Below, piece after piece: positions 21,766 to 34,061 of a stretch of DNA of 64,000 nucleotides. The stretch covers positions 1,612,501-1,676,500 of the forward strand of contig NW_023501037.1 in NCBI RefSeq assembly GCF_014066305.1, written 5' to 3'. This DNA comes from Letharia columbiana (lineage: Eukaryota > Ascomycota > Lecanoromycetes > Lecanorales > Parmeliaceae). The position numbers and the translations under genes were made by a program. Numbering within the stretch: position 1 is the first letter of the stretch; each line of letters starts with the position of its first letter. The notes under the pieces were generated by a model. It was given only the letters and a program-made list of their open reading frames with translations. It made no database searches and was not told the origin of the DNA.

Positions 21766-23007
21766 TATCCGATAACCGCCGAGCCGAGGCAACATTTTAG
21801 CTTCAAAAATCGCGTCTTTCAAGAACGCGACTTTTTTATATCCTTCCTTACTATTCTATCAAATACAGTTTAATATAGCTAAAATTACTACCCTACCTCA
21901 GCCTAATAAGGACGAACTATATAAGGCCCAGAAACGTCAAAAAAAAGAGGCTACGACCGAGGTAAGAAAGGAAAAACTCAAGTAACGTAATATTCTTCTT
22001 CGATATATACCTGTATTATCTAAGTATTAACTACTATAAATTAAATATCGTATACTTATTAATCACTTTTCGAATAACTTTATAATCCTCTTATATCTAG
22101 TATTTAACTTTATATAAACTACTATTATCTAGAATATACTTTATAAAAATACAAATTTATATACTTCTCGGCAGAGTCCTCTAGATCCTTATTGAAAACC
22201 CACCCGTGTTCCGGAGCTAAAAATCTTCATCGCTATTATAATCTATATAGGAATCTATTACTTTTCTACTATTTATAATTATTAGAGGATTAATAATATT
22301 ACTTCGATATCTTCGATTCTTATTAGCGAAATAGTATAAGATCGCTATATACTTCTTCGGAGAATAATTTATTATTTAGATCCTAACGAAGAGAATTCTT
22401 TTACTATTAAAAAGGATAGATATTAGAAGCCTATATAGTATAAGAAGATACTTTTATTTATCGATAAGATATAAAGTAATTAAAAGAAATTATATATCTT
22501 AAGTAGTTACTATATAATTAATAAATATATAATTAAAGAGATAGGGCGTATTTATTATTCTATTATAGCTTTAGATAAGCCAATTAAGAAGGGATATAAG
22601 GTTTTTATAATTAATAATAAGGGCTATCTTTATAATTATATATAATATTCGTCTAAATAAGACCTCGAGGATAGGTTTAAAGTTAAAGATCTCGAAGATA
22701 TAAGCGCTATAATCTTTAAATTAGTTACTGATATATTACCCTCTAACTTCATTCTCTTTATAAATAACTATTTTATTAAATTAAAGCTTACTAGTAAGCT
22801 AAAGACCTTAAGAATTACTATATATAAGACTATAAAGTTAAATTAAACGAATCTTTTAGAATTGCTTATAAAGATAAAATAGCGATTTGCTAAGGATATT
22901 CTATATAATACCTTTACTGTAGTAATTTAGAACGATATTCTTATAATAGTCTAGTAGGATAATAACCTTATTTTAGCCCTTATTACTATCTACGATATTA
23001 GAGAGGT

Positions 23008-23015
23008 TAATAATA
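23008..23015. repeat. 8-bp target duplication TAATAATA (MULE, left)
   Basis: It is identical to 25903-25910. The empty-site copy in piggyBac 2 has this word once (34783-34790, minus strand). Confidence 0.92.
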
Positions 23016-25902
23016 GATAGCGACTATATATATAGCCTCTATCTACTAGGCGTATAGCCTTTATTTACTAGGCGTATAGTCTCTATCTATTAAGTGTATA
23101 GCCCTTTTAATTAAATTAGCGATTACGCGAAAGCTAATAAAATCTAATTAAAAATAATAAAGAATTTATATCTAGTATCTTTAAGTTAAATATTTTTATA
23201 GTAAAATATCTTATAATAATAAAATTAACTTCTACTCTATCGCTCGCCTATATTCTTCGCTTAATAATAATAATCTTAATTCTACCTCTCGATAACTAGA
23301 TAAATACTTTACTTAATACGCTTATTCTATATATATAATAATATATAAAATCTTAAGATTATATTATTCTTAAAAGGTATATAATTATTTTTAAAAATAG
23401 ATTTATAAAAAAGATATAGCTACGATATAATTATAGCGGAAAGTTAGAAAAGAATAGTAAGAGTATAGATAAGCGTATTAAATCTAGTCGATTAATAAAT
23501 TATCCGTTTTAGACTATTACGTAATATATTAGAATAGACGATATTTAGACGAATTTTACTCTTATAATTATTAATTCTATTTATAATTATAACTATATCT
23601 TATCTAAAATATATTTAATAATATATAAAATCGCTATAATTTAGAATATTTAGAATACTATCGTTAATTAAACGCGTTCTAAAGCCTTATCGAAATAGAT
23701 TATTTTATTCTTATAACTTAATTAAGATAAGAAAGATTCTATTTTAAAGTTATACGATATTTATAATATTAAGACTAAGATTAAGAGCGAGGTATTTAAA
23801 TCTTTAATTTTTATATAGATTTTAATATAATAGCTATATATATAAGAGAATTAATTTATATATATAAAAAAGAGTTAGCGAACGTAGTAGATTAAGTCTC
23901 TCTTCTTCGCTAGAAAATTATTATAATAAATATTATAACTTAATTTAGAGGTATTAATCTTAGATATAACGTATAAAACTAATAAATATAAACTTTTACT
24001 TCTTATAATTATCGAAATTATTACTCTTAATATATTCTTCTATATAAGATTTATCTTTATAAAATTAAAATATATTAAAAACTATATATAGATAATAAAA
24101 TAATTTAAAGTCTTATATAATAAGCTTAATTTTTTTTATTTAGATATACTTCTAATAAACGCGTAAAACGCTTTAATTAAGGCCTATAAATTTATCTTTT
24201 TAAGAGTTAAATATATACTTTATATTTAATATATTAAGAATAACGTTATATCGAATTATAGTTAATACTTTAATAAGTAAAAGAAACTAAATATCTTTAA
24301 AAAGGACTTTTATTATATTATATATATAGTTATTAAAGAATAATTTAAATATAAATAAAACGTCTTATAGAAGAATTATATTAAGTATTATTTATTTATA
24401 ATTATCTATATCGCGAATAATTTAATTTCTTAAAAGAAGAAGTAGATAATCTTTTAGATTAATTAATATCTATATTTTAATAATTAAGCTACTTCGCGAG
24501 GGGAGTTAAATAATAATAAGCTTAAGAGATAGCTATATAGCTTATCTATTAATAAAATTACTCTTACTTTATATAATAAAGTAATAAATTAATTAAAAAA
24601 TATTATAAATAATTTAAAAACTATTATAAATATTATTAATTTAATATTTATAAATAAGTATTTAAATTATAATATCGTATTTAATAAGATCTAAATACGC
24701 CTTTCTATTTATATTAAGAAGCCTATTTTTTAAGACCTATATATTAAAATTTTACTATTCGCTCTTATAAAAATACTATCTTACTATAATAAAGTAATTA
24801 ATTATACTATAAAGCTATATATTAAGTACTTTATTATAATAATAGAGTTATTATATATATATATTATAAAGCGTTATATATTAAAAGAATTAAAATATTA
24901 TTATTTAAAAATATTTACTCTTATTAATAAGTCGATAAGTCTATTAATACGCGTTATTATAAAAGTAAGAATAAGAATAATAAAAAGAAGAATAATAAAG
25001 AGAAGAAGAATAATACTACGGACGCGCTTTTATATATTAATAAATTAGCTATAATTTAGTCTAGAGATTAATCGATAAGAGTTAAGAATAAAAAGAAGAA
25101 GCGTATTTATAAGAAAGTCTTTAAGAATTCTATCTAATATAAGCTCTCTCGATTTAAGTATATATAGCGATAATAATAATTAATAATTATAGCGAGTTAG
25201 ATAAAATAATAAGAGAAGAAGAATAAAGTAAACGCGTTCTTTAATATTAAAGGCTAAGAATTAAAGCGTATATCTATATCTATCTCTATATTTATCTCTA
25301 TATTATAAGCTTTATAACCGCTATAATAGTTATCTCGATAATTAAATATTATATAAAAAAGATAATAAGATAAATAAATTAAATAGACTATAAGAGGAGA
25401 ATAGCGAGATAATACTATATAAAAATAGCGAGATAATATTATATAAAAATAGTAAGATAGTATTATATAGATTTATATATAGAGTAATAAGATTATATTT
25501 AATATATTTTAGATATAAAAAGACTAGCTAGTCGATAAATAGTAGATAATTAAATATAATAAATATATTTTTAATAATAAGTAGAGAGAGTAATTAGCTA
25601 ATCAGCTATCGCTATAATAAAATTATTTAAAAATCTTACTAATTAACGAATTGAAATTATTCGATATTATAAATCTATAGAGAGAGATATAGAAAGGCTT
25701 ATTTTATTATTACTAAGTATCTTTATAAGAATCTCGAAGAGATTAGATATAGATTCTTTATTATTTTCGATTAGATTTCGTTAGCTTTCGCGCGGTCGCT
25801 AATTAGATTAGAAAGATTATATATCTAGTAGATAAAGGCTATACGCCTAGTAAATAGGGGCTATATATCTAGTAAATAAAGGCTATACGCGTAGCCGCTA
25901 TC
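23016..25902 (+). mobile_element. Mutator-like element (MULE) nested in piggyBac 1
   Basis: Ends are inverted repeats starting GATAGCG(A/G)CTA and ~100 bp long. Each is built of about three tandem 22-bp units (TATAGCCTCTATCTACTAGG-type at 23030-23105; the complement at 25820-25895). It is flanked by a perfect 8-bp duplication, within the 8-10 bp usual for Mutator elements. It carries one transposase relic on the plus strand. Confidence 0.9.
23930..25110 (+). pseudogene. MULE transposase relic
   Basis: The plus frame at ~23955-24060 reads LDITYKTNKYKLLLLII and NIFFYIRFIFIKLKY, equal to the MULE core LLxDCTYKTNRYxMPLLxIVG. Near 24140-24260 follow LLINA-NALIKAYKFIFLRV and YILYI-YIKNNVI, matching VTDRDLALxxAIxxxFPxxxHxLCxWHIxKNV. 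The D of TDR reads Asn. A QATSRGELNNNKLKR segment near 24480 matches the conserved TTTSRVE-N-LKR block. A Lys/Arg-rich tail ends ~25110. Stops are frequent. Confidence 0.82.
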
Positions 25903-26645
25903 TAATAATACTATTATTAAAAAGAGAAAGTATCTTAATAGAATAAGTACTAATAATCGCATTATCTTATCTGCTTTTAAAGAGAATAAGAATAATATCT
26001 AATAAAAGGATTTCGATATTTCGAAGATCTTTTTCTACTATAATAGATATATAAGGAAGATTAATCGATTTAATATACTGGTAATTATATATTCTTTTTA
26101 TAGAGCTTATAATCGAATATAAATGCTCTAATTTTACTAGAAATTAGATAGAAGTCTTTCGAATACTTTTAAACTCTATGAATCTATAGGAATATTTCGT
26201 TAGGAGTATTAGACGTTTTTTAAATAGGTAATAATAGGATTACTTAAGAAAGATAGAGAAGATAAGCGATCTCGACAACCTCTCACTCTACTTTCTACTC
26301 TATCGAAACTAATACGAGATAACCATAAATAGCAAGACTTAAAGACCGTTCGATAGTGTTTTATATATCGTTTAGATCGTTAGAAGAAAGGATTTCGAAG
26401 GTTTAATAAAGAAATAAGCAGTAATAGTGAGGGAGTATAAAAGACTAGAGGGAGATACGCTATCTATAAAATCTCTTTATATAAGAAAGGAACTTATATA
26501 GAACGATTCCACTATAGAAAGGATTAAATGAAGTCTATATAATAGATTACGACCATTTAATATAGATTATATAGTAGTTTTATAGTGGTAATGTAGATAA
26601 TAATACTAGAATTCTCAAATATTGCCTTTCGGCGGTTATCGGATA

Positions 26646-29600
26646 GAGAAGCCTTTAATAGACGAAGCTTAAAGAAGTAAATACGATATAAATTATTCTT
26701 AATAGATACTTTTTTAAATAAGCGAGTCTTTAGTGCTTATAGAGAATTAGTAAGCTATATATAATAGTAAATTAAATTTCTTAGATAATCTATTAATTTA
26801 AAATAGTATTTAAGATTATCGAGTATATTAGAGTAAGTAATCTTATTAATAACTTTTAGCTTATTCTTAGCTATTACTATATTAAAAGAATTAACTTAAT
26901 AATTTAATAAATTAATATTAGAAGATTCTAAAAAGATTTTTATAAGCGTAATAATAATATTATATTTAATTAAGATTTAAAATAACTTTTATAAATATAT
27001 AATATACTTCTTTAAGATTTTAAAGTCTAATATAATATTATTAATATATACTTAAATAAAATCTTTAATAAGTTATAGAATTTTATTAATCTATTGTTAT
27101 ATATAAGCTATAAAATTTATATATCTTATAATTAGCACGTTAAAAGTCTCTTAATCTCGATAAGAAATTATAATAAATATATAATAATAATTATAGTAAA
27201 TAAGCTATTAATAAAAAAAAGATATTATATCGAGTATAAATAAATAAATATATTTTAATAGTTTTACTATAATATCTAATTATAATAATATAAGATATAT
27301 ATCTAAAATAATAAGATTATTAAGGCCTCTAATATCTATTATAGCTCTTTTCTTTCGCTTATTATTTAATAATATTTTCTAAATTATAAATATGAAATAG
27401 CTAAATAAAATAAGCTTAATAATATATTTAAGCTTATCTTATTATTGTAAATTATCGAATATATTATTAATTATCGCTTTATTATTAATATCTAGAGAGT
27501 AAATCTTTATATAATTCGACTTTAATAGTCTACTTTACTAGTTATCGCGTAGTATAATCTTTATTTAATTATTTTTAAATATCTTAATAAAGCCTTTATC
27601 TCTTTATAAGATAGAAAATTTATTAATTAAATCTATTAGAATCTAAATATTATATCTATTATTATAAATTATAATATTATTTAATAACTTAATCTTTTTA
27701 ATAAGATTTAATTAGAGTATAATAGCGTTATAGACGAGCTACGAGAGGCTATTAGTTATACTTATTAATACTATTATAGTAAGAATAGCTACTTTCTTAA
27801 TCTAATTACTTATAATAGATTTATCTATAAAAGACTTTAATAAAGATTCTATAAAGAAGATATTTTTATAATCGACTTCGTATAGTATATTTAAATAAAG
27901 CTTCTTAAAGATTTAAATAACTTAATTAATTTTTATTTTTATTAGAACTTTAATAATATATAAGTTTATAAGATAAGCGTATAGAGTTAAGTTTCGCTAT
28001 ACTATTAATTTAAAAATATAGTTTCTTTCAAATAATTCTTCGAAAGAGTTAATAAGTATTATAATATCTATATAAAATATTATAGTTAAAGTCTTACGAG
28101 TATAAATAATATATCTCTAATATAAATTATATTATTAACTAATAATATTAATAGTAATAATATAGCTACTTAAATAATATTAAATATAATCTTCTTAGAA
28201 TTTATAATATTATTTTCTAATAATATATAAGCTTTTAAATTATTAATAAGATAAATTTCTTTTTAAATATAATAGAGAATTTTACTATTATCTATCTTAT
28301 TAATAAAGATATATATTAAAATTAAAATATACTTATTAATATTATATATAGCTAAATCTAAGTTCTTAATACGAAGAGATAAGATTATTCTTCGAATTTT
28401 TATAAGAGATAGTAATACTAATAATTACGATTTATTCGCTAGAATAACTTTATAGTCTATATTAATATAAATCTTCTTATCGATTATATTAGATTATAAA
28501 AATATAAAAATATAAGTATAATTCTATTTTTAAAAAGTAAATTTTATATCTAGATTAAACTTCTTAATAAAGTTAAAGTTAATAATTTTAATAGAATAGA
28601 AGTCTTAATAATAGAAGACTTTTAATACATAAATAAAAGACTTTTATTTAGCTATAAAAGACTCTTATAAATAATCTTTCTATAAATATTTATAAAGTTT
28701 TATTTTAGATATAAATAATATATTATAGTTTTAATAGATTATATAAATATCGACGAAGTTAATATAGATCTCTTTATATAACTATTCTTTATAATTATTA
28801 ATAAAGCTTTTCTTAGATAATTCGCCTTAATAAGCTTCTTATACTTTATTATACTTTTAAAAAATATTAGATTAATCCTTATTAATATAATTAGTTTAAT
28901 TATAAATTATTTAATTATTATAATTAATTTAATAAATAGTAATTTAACTACGATAGATATCTTATAACTACTATAATTACTTATCTCTATTACTTTAATA
29001 ACCGCGATTATCTTATCTTAAAAATCTTTTATCTTAAGAAGAGTTTAATTATTTAAATTAATTCGAGAATATCGAATCTAATATATTTAAAGAATCGATG
29101 ATTTAAAGGCGTAGCGGTATAATAAGTAAATAATTATCTTACGAAGTATATTACTAATTTAATTAATAATTATACTATTAATTATTATAAGCGTATTATT
29201 CTCTATTATAAGATCTATTCTAATAATTAAAAGATTATCGCGAATAGAATTAAAATTAAAAAAAGTTAAATAATTAATTTCCGTAGTTCTACTAATCTTA
29301 ATAATTAATATTTAATTAATCTAATCAAAGACTTTAATAAAAAGCTTAATTATTACATTATTACTATAATAATTAACTTTATTAAACCCTTTAATAAAAC
29401 GATCTAGATATTTTAAATTATATATTTTTCTTTAATTTAAATATTTAAATAAATAAAGAAATCGATATTATAGTAGATAATAGATCTATAAAAGTATATA
29501 AGTTTACTATAATATCTTAATAAATAAATATTAATTAATTTTCGATATTATCTATATTAATAGACTTAATATAATAAATAACTATTTATATATAACCCGA

Positions 29601-30888
29601 AGACTCTCTTTTATTATATATATCTATTAAGATATACTTCTTAATAATAAAATAAATAAGTATTACTCTAATTAATTTCTTAAATTATCTTAATAGTACC
29701 TTATACTATTTCTTAATATCGTTATCTATTTATAAATTAAGCTTTTTAAAATCTAATAACTTAATAATATATTATAATAACGCTATATCTCTTAATACTA
29801 TATTAAAATTAATTTTAATTATAAAAAAGTCTTTTATAATAACTATATCTTATAGTTATTTTATAAAAAGAATAACGTTATAAAAGTAAATATCTTTACT
29901 AATTATAACGATCTCGCTTTCTTTATAAAATTTATCGAGATAAGAGTTAAAGTAACTAAGATTTAATAGATTTTATTAATTAAAAGTACTTAACGAAATA
30001 GATAGCTCTTTAGATAAATCTTATAATTCTAATTATTCTATAAGGCTTATAGGATTAGATAATATTTATAAATTCTATAATATTTAGATTATAGCTTTTT
30101 AAATAATATTATTAATATCTTATTAAAGCTATTAATAATCGAGAGAAAAGTTAGAAATTATAATATTATTGTAAATTATAGTCTTTATAGAGATCTTAAA
30201 TATAAAAAAAGAATATTTACTAGATAAGCTTATTAATATAGAGCTTCTTACTTAAATAATTTCTAAAGATTTTTATATAATTAATAAGAGAGAGCTTAAT
30301 AAAAGCGAATTTAATAAGATAATATTAATTAAAGAAGGCTTTAGTAGCTTTACTAGCTATATAGTAAGATTATTAAAATCTTTAACTATCTTATAAAAGA
30401 AAAGTTTATTAATAGCTTAATCTAATAGCTATAATATTAATAACTTAAATTCTAGAAAATTAAATCTAGTTTTTACTCTATTATCTTATAATATAGATAA
30501 AAACCTTAATAGCTTTAAAGACTTAAGAGTATAAGTAATAAGATATCGACTTATAAATACTATTAAAGGCTTTAATAGATTAAGATATAGATATACTATT
30601 TTAATAAAGTCGTCGATTTAAAAGACTAATATAATTACTTTTTAATTAATATAAATATAAATAATATTAATATTAAGGAGATATTCTATTAAATTAAAAT
30701 TACTTATTAAATTAATAAAATAGTAAAGACTTTAATTAATAAATAAAAGAGTATTAGCGAAAGACTTAGATAGTAGAATAGCTATAAAGAATTAAGTAAA
30801 TAAAGTATTATTAAATAAATAGATAATAATAAAAAAGCTTCTAGATTATTCGATAGTTAATTAATATCGAATAATAATATTACTATTA
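26646..30888 (-). pseudogene. Gypsy B gag, protease and reverse transcriptase
   Basis: The minus frame at ~27420-27330 reads NNKRKKRAIIDIRGLNNLI (gypsy G-K-R-K-G-R-V-V-V-D-I-R-G-L-N-K). At ~27075-26900 it reads LIKDFI-VYINNIILDFKILK and IFLESSNINLLNY (KDFVxAYVDDIIIFSKTLEEH, SFLGYPSVxLLG). The YVDD box is YINN. Right of ~27500 come the protease and gag, unrecognisable in detail after RIP. The piggyBac element interrupts the frame at 26645. Confidence 0.78.
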
Positions 30889-31069
30889 TATTATAAGAGT
30901 AATATAAAAATATAAATATAAGAGTAATATATAACAAAGATAGTTATTCTTCTACTAAGAAGTAACTACTTATAATACTAAGCTAAGATTCTTATTAAGG
31001 TATCTTCTTAGCAGGTACGAAGGTAGGTAAAACCATGTACCCATGCAATGACGATAGCGTACTATGATA
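30889..31069 (-). repeat. Gypsy B 5' LTR (~180 bp)
   Basis: Its right part matches the 3' LTR fragment at 11223-11326 and its left part matches 1613-1697. The 30978-31060 stretch (TTCTTAGCAGGTACGAAGGT) keeps CA and TG dinucleotides and is less mutated than the internal region. Confidence 0.72.
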
Positions 31070-31071
31070 TA

Positions 31072-32810
31072 CCTATTTTTTGATTAGGGCTGTCCGGCTG
31101 TCGAGCGAACTTTGATAAGCGATATTTGAATTCCTTGCGCTTTGATAACTATAAGACTAAATTTAGAAATTCTTTTTTTATCTGAAAGCCTATATTTTAT
31201 TCTATAATTTAAAAAAAAATCTTAAAACTTTAATAGAAAATAGTAAAGTTATTAAAGGGTTAAAAGTAGGATAAGATTTTTTAATAATTGCGGATATTAA
31301 TTTATTTACCCGCGATAATTTAGTCGATTTAATTAAAGAGCGTAGTAACTCTAAATTTATAATTGGCTATATATATAAATTTAAGATTTTTAAGCTTAAT
31401 TCTATCTTATTCTTTTATATATACTAATTAATTACTATTACTATTATAGATTTATAAATTAAATATAAGATAATAAGATTCTATAAAGAAATTTACTAGA
31501 AAGTATTATCTGCTAATGCGCTATTATAGCGCTATCTTCTACCTCTTCGTTTCTATTATATCTATAATAGATATTAATAAATAGAAAAGAAAGTAATATT
31601 CTCGATACTTAAGTAAGAAAAGTCTTTTTTTTTAGAAAAAGCTATTATATAGTAGAAGAAAGTCTATTCTTTAAATAAAGCTAGAAAAAAAATTTATTTC
31701 TTTAATTAAAATATTAATTCTTTAATAGAAAAATACGAAGTATATAAAGAATAAGCTTCGAGAAAGTATATTCCTTAAAGAATTTTAAGTAAAGAAAGAT
31801 ATTTCTTTAGAAAAAGTATAACTTTCTTCTTAAGTAAGTATAATACGATAAGTAAAAGCCTATGAATTAAATTTATAAAGTTGGATTTTTCTAAGTTAAA
31901 TAGAATTTTAGCTTTAGCTCTAAGTTAAATCGAACTCTAATCGCTTACTATACGTTTTTAATTTACTTTTATTATTATAAAATTAATAAAGAAGATAAAA
32001 GCTCTAACTCTAAATTAAATTAAATTATATTTACTTTTTATATAATAAATAGCTTATTTCTATTACTATAAATCGCTAATTAATTATATTCTTATTTAAA
32101 AAAGAAGTATCTACTTAATAATCTTATTTTTAATATATCTTATTAATTAAGTAAATTATTATCTTAATAAATCGTTTAAGATTATAATTAATAGATTAAC
32201 TTTATTAATAATTTAATTTAAAATTATATATAATTAATTATAAATAAAAATCTTAGAATATAAATATAATAATTAGCTTTAAATCTTATTAATCGTTATA
32301 TTAAAGATTAATTAAATTAAGAATTAGATATATCGAAAGAGAGTATATAGATTATTTAAATTAGACGAAGTTAGAGAAATATTAATATATATAAAAGAAT
32401 AAGATAGAGCTAAGCTTAAAAATCTTAAATTTATATATATAGCCAATTATTAATTCGGGTTCGCTACGCTCTTTAATTAGATCGACTAAGTTATCGCGAG
32501 TAAATAAATTAGCGTCCGTAACTATCAAAATCTCGCTCTCCCACGCCTCCCTTATTAAAAAAATAGGTGTATATTATTAACACATAGAATTACTTTTTTG
32601 TTTTCTATTGAAATTTTAAGATTTTTATTTTTATTTTGTTTTTAAAGCGCTATTTATGCTCTCGGAATGTTTAAGAATTTTGAAATTTAGACTTATAATT
32701 ATTAAAGCGTAAGAAATTCAAATATCGCTCACTAAAGTTTACTTATCTACTTACTCGATAGCCCTAATTAAAAAGATAATTATGAATTTAATTTATAGGC
32801 CTTTACTCGT
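31072..32810. mobile_element. TIR DNA element with a second TIR element nested inside
   Basis: The left end (TTTTTGATTAGGGCTGTC and GCGATATTTGAATTCCTTGC) recurs inverted at ~32810-32640. Inside, 31285-31430 (ATTTACCCGCGATAATTTAG, ATTGGCTATATATATAAATT) recurs inverted at 32375-32530, so a smaller ~1.25-kb element with ~150-bp TIRs lies within a ~1.7-kb one. Neither has a recognisable transposase, so both are probably non-autonomous. The segment 31850-32010 is itself shared with inverted copies ending near 43190 and 47060. Confidence 0.65.
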
Positions 32811-32939
32811 ATAATATATAATATTATTTATTATTATATTTATCTTTAAGAATATAATAATTAAATATTTTAGATTTAATATACTTAATTTATAAATATA
32901 TTCTATTATATAGATTTATATATTACTTTAAATTAGTAT

Positions 32940-33370
32940 ATATAATAGAATAAGATAGAACTAAGCTTGAAAATCTTAAATTTATATGTGCAGCCAATTA
33001 TCAATTCGGATTCTATACGCTTTTCGGTTAGACCGGCTAAGTTAGCTCGATAGCCCTTCCGCGTCTTTCTTATTAAAAATTTATATATAGAAGTTTTACA
33101 CTTTAAAGTACTCAGCTTACGATATATATAGTTACTTTATAATTTCTTAAACTATAGAGCTCGCTTTACGCTTTCTAACGCTATAAAAATTATAAAGTTT
33201 AGTCTACTATTAATGAATTAAATAAATATTTAAATATAATAGTTATAATAGTTATATTAGACGCGTCCGAGATCGAATAATAATCCTTTCACCTATTTAT
33301 ATAATTATTCTTCTTTTATTATTCTATTAATTTACTAATATAAATATAATCGTTCTCGATATCCCTCGCG
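32940..33370 (+). repeat. Dispersed repeat R3, copy 1
   Basis: It starts AGAATAAGATAGAACTAAGC and matches 41405-41770, which is more strongly RIP-mutated, over ~370 bp. Its beginning also equals the terminal repeat of the nested element at 32385. There is no frame. Confidence 0.65.
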
Positions 33371-33645
33371 GAAACGTTACTAAACGCTTCAGACACGTAT
33401 ACTCCTTTTATTCGCCTCTTCTATAGATTCCTCTTAAGCTAGCGATAGTATTTTTTAATCTAGCGATACTATCTCTTAAAACGCGTCTTTCTTCTTAATT
33501 TATTCTTTATTACTCTATTTTAACTATATTTCTTCTATAATTCTATTAATTTACTAATTATAAATATATTCGCTCTCGATATCTCTCGCTTAAATGTTAC
33601 TAAATATCTAAGGCATATATTCCTTTCGCTCGTCTTTTAAACTCC
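33310..33645 (+). repeat. Imperfect ~225-bp tandem duplication
   Basis: TCTATTAATTTACTAATATA and CTCGATATCCCTCGCGGAAA at ~33310-33370 recur as CTATTAATTTACTAATTATA and CTCGATATCTCTCGCTTAAA at ~33540-33600. No function is apparent. Confidence 0.6.
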
Positions 33646-34059
33646 TTACTAACGCCCTTAGATTACTTCTCGACGAATTCGTTACTATTAATAATCGAGG
33701 CCGTAAGCGAGCTCAACAGCTATCTACTACTGCTTAAAAACGCGTTGAAAGATCCTTAAAAAGAGCCGAACGGATTTACAGCTATTGTCTTCCTCTATAC
33801 TTCTCCTAAGCTAGCGATATTCGATTAGCCGCTTAGTTAATACTATCTACTTTATTAGCTTAGCAATTTACTTAGTTAGATCGTTAATTAATTACTTAAT
33901 TATTTACTTAGTTATTTACTTAGTTAGCTACTTAGCTAGCCACTTAATTTAATACTCTATAAGAGAAGAAGTAAAACTTTTTTCTTCTAGGCCGACGATC
34001 TCGCCTAATCACACTTTTATACTAAAGAAATTTAATCGTATCGAGTATCGCGTTATACG
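33646..34059. other. Moderately RIP-mutated sequence with a 12-bp repeat
   Basis: No gene is seen. Positions 33880-33960 hold imperfect repeats of ACTTAGTTAGCT/ATTTACTTAGTT followed by TCTATAAGAGAAGAAGTAA. The same words occur in repeat X at 45930-46350, so a truncated X copy is present. Confidence 0.55.
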
Positions 34060-34061
34060 TA

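Larger units (their letters stand above)
21874..26570 (+). pseudogene. PiggyBac-like transposase (DDE_Tnp_1_7), interrupted at 23008-25910
   Basis: The frame begins at 21874, where the start codon is ATA instead of ATG, with an N-terminus rich in Lys/Gln. It then reads WKPTRVPELKIFIAIIIYIG, DPNEENSFTIKKDRY, DKPIKKGYKVFIINNKGYLY and FINNYFIKLKL. These match the piggyBac W-x-P-T, KPIKxGxK and VDNFFTS blocks. The first and second catalytic Asp positions read Asn (IINKYI, INNYF), explained by RIP; WQDN reads as stops then DNN. After the MULE it resumes NTIIKKRKYLNR and continues to the RFNILVII and MLQFY segments typical of the family C-terminus. Confidence 0.85.
21768..26643 (+). mobile_element. 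PiggyBac-like DNA transposon 1, carrying a nested MULE
   Basis: Terminal inverted repeats begin TCCGATAACCGCCGA on both sides (left 21768, right read from 26643) and extend imperfectly ~27 bp (GGCAACATTT / GGCAATATTT). The element is flanked by TA on each side (21766-21767, 26644-26645), not the TTAA expected of piggyBac. Removing the 2887-bp MULE and one 8-bp duplication leaves ~1.98 kb, equal to the second copy at 34062-36031. It sits within gypsy B pol. Confidence 0.88.
11223..31069 (-). mobile_element. Gypsy B: chromovirus LTR retrotransposon split by nested insertions
   Basis: Minus-strand parts occur in correct order from right to left: 5' LTR (30889-31069), gag/protease (~30880-27500), RT (~27480-26646), RNase H and integrase start (21765-20446), integrase end (13276-~12260), chromodomain (11767-11390) and a truncated 3' LTR (11223-11326). 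The gaps are exactly filled by a copia (13282-20440), a piggyBac-like element (21768-26643) and a GC-richer block (11768-12255). Subtracting these leaves about 7.3 kb, a normal gypsy length. It belongs to the same broad group as gypsy A but is clearly diverged from it. Confidence 0.82.
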
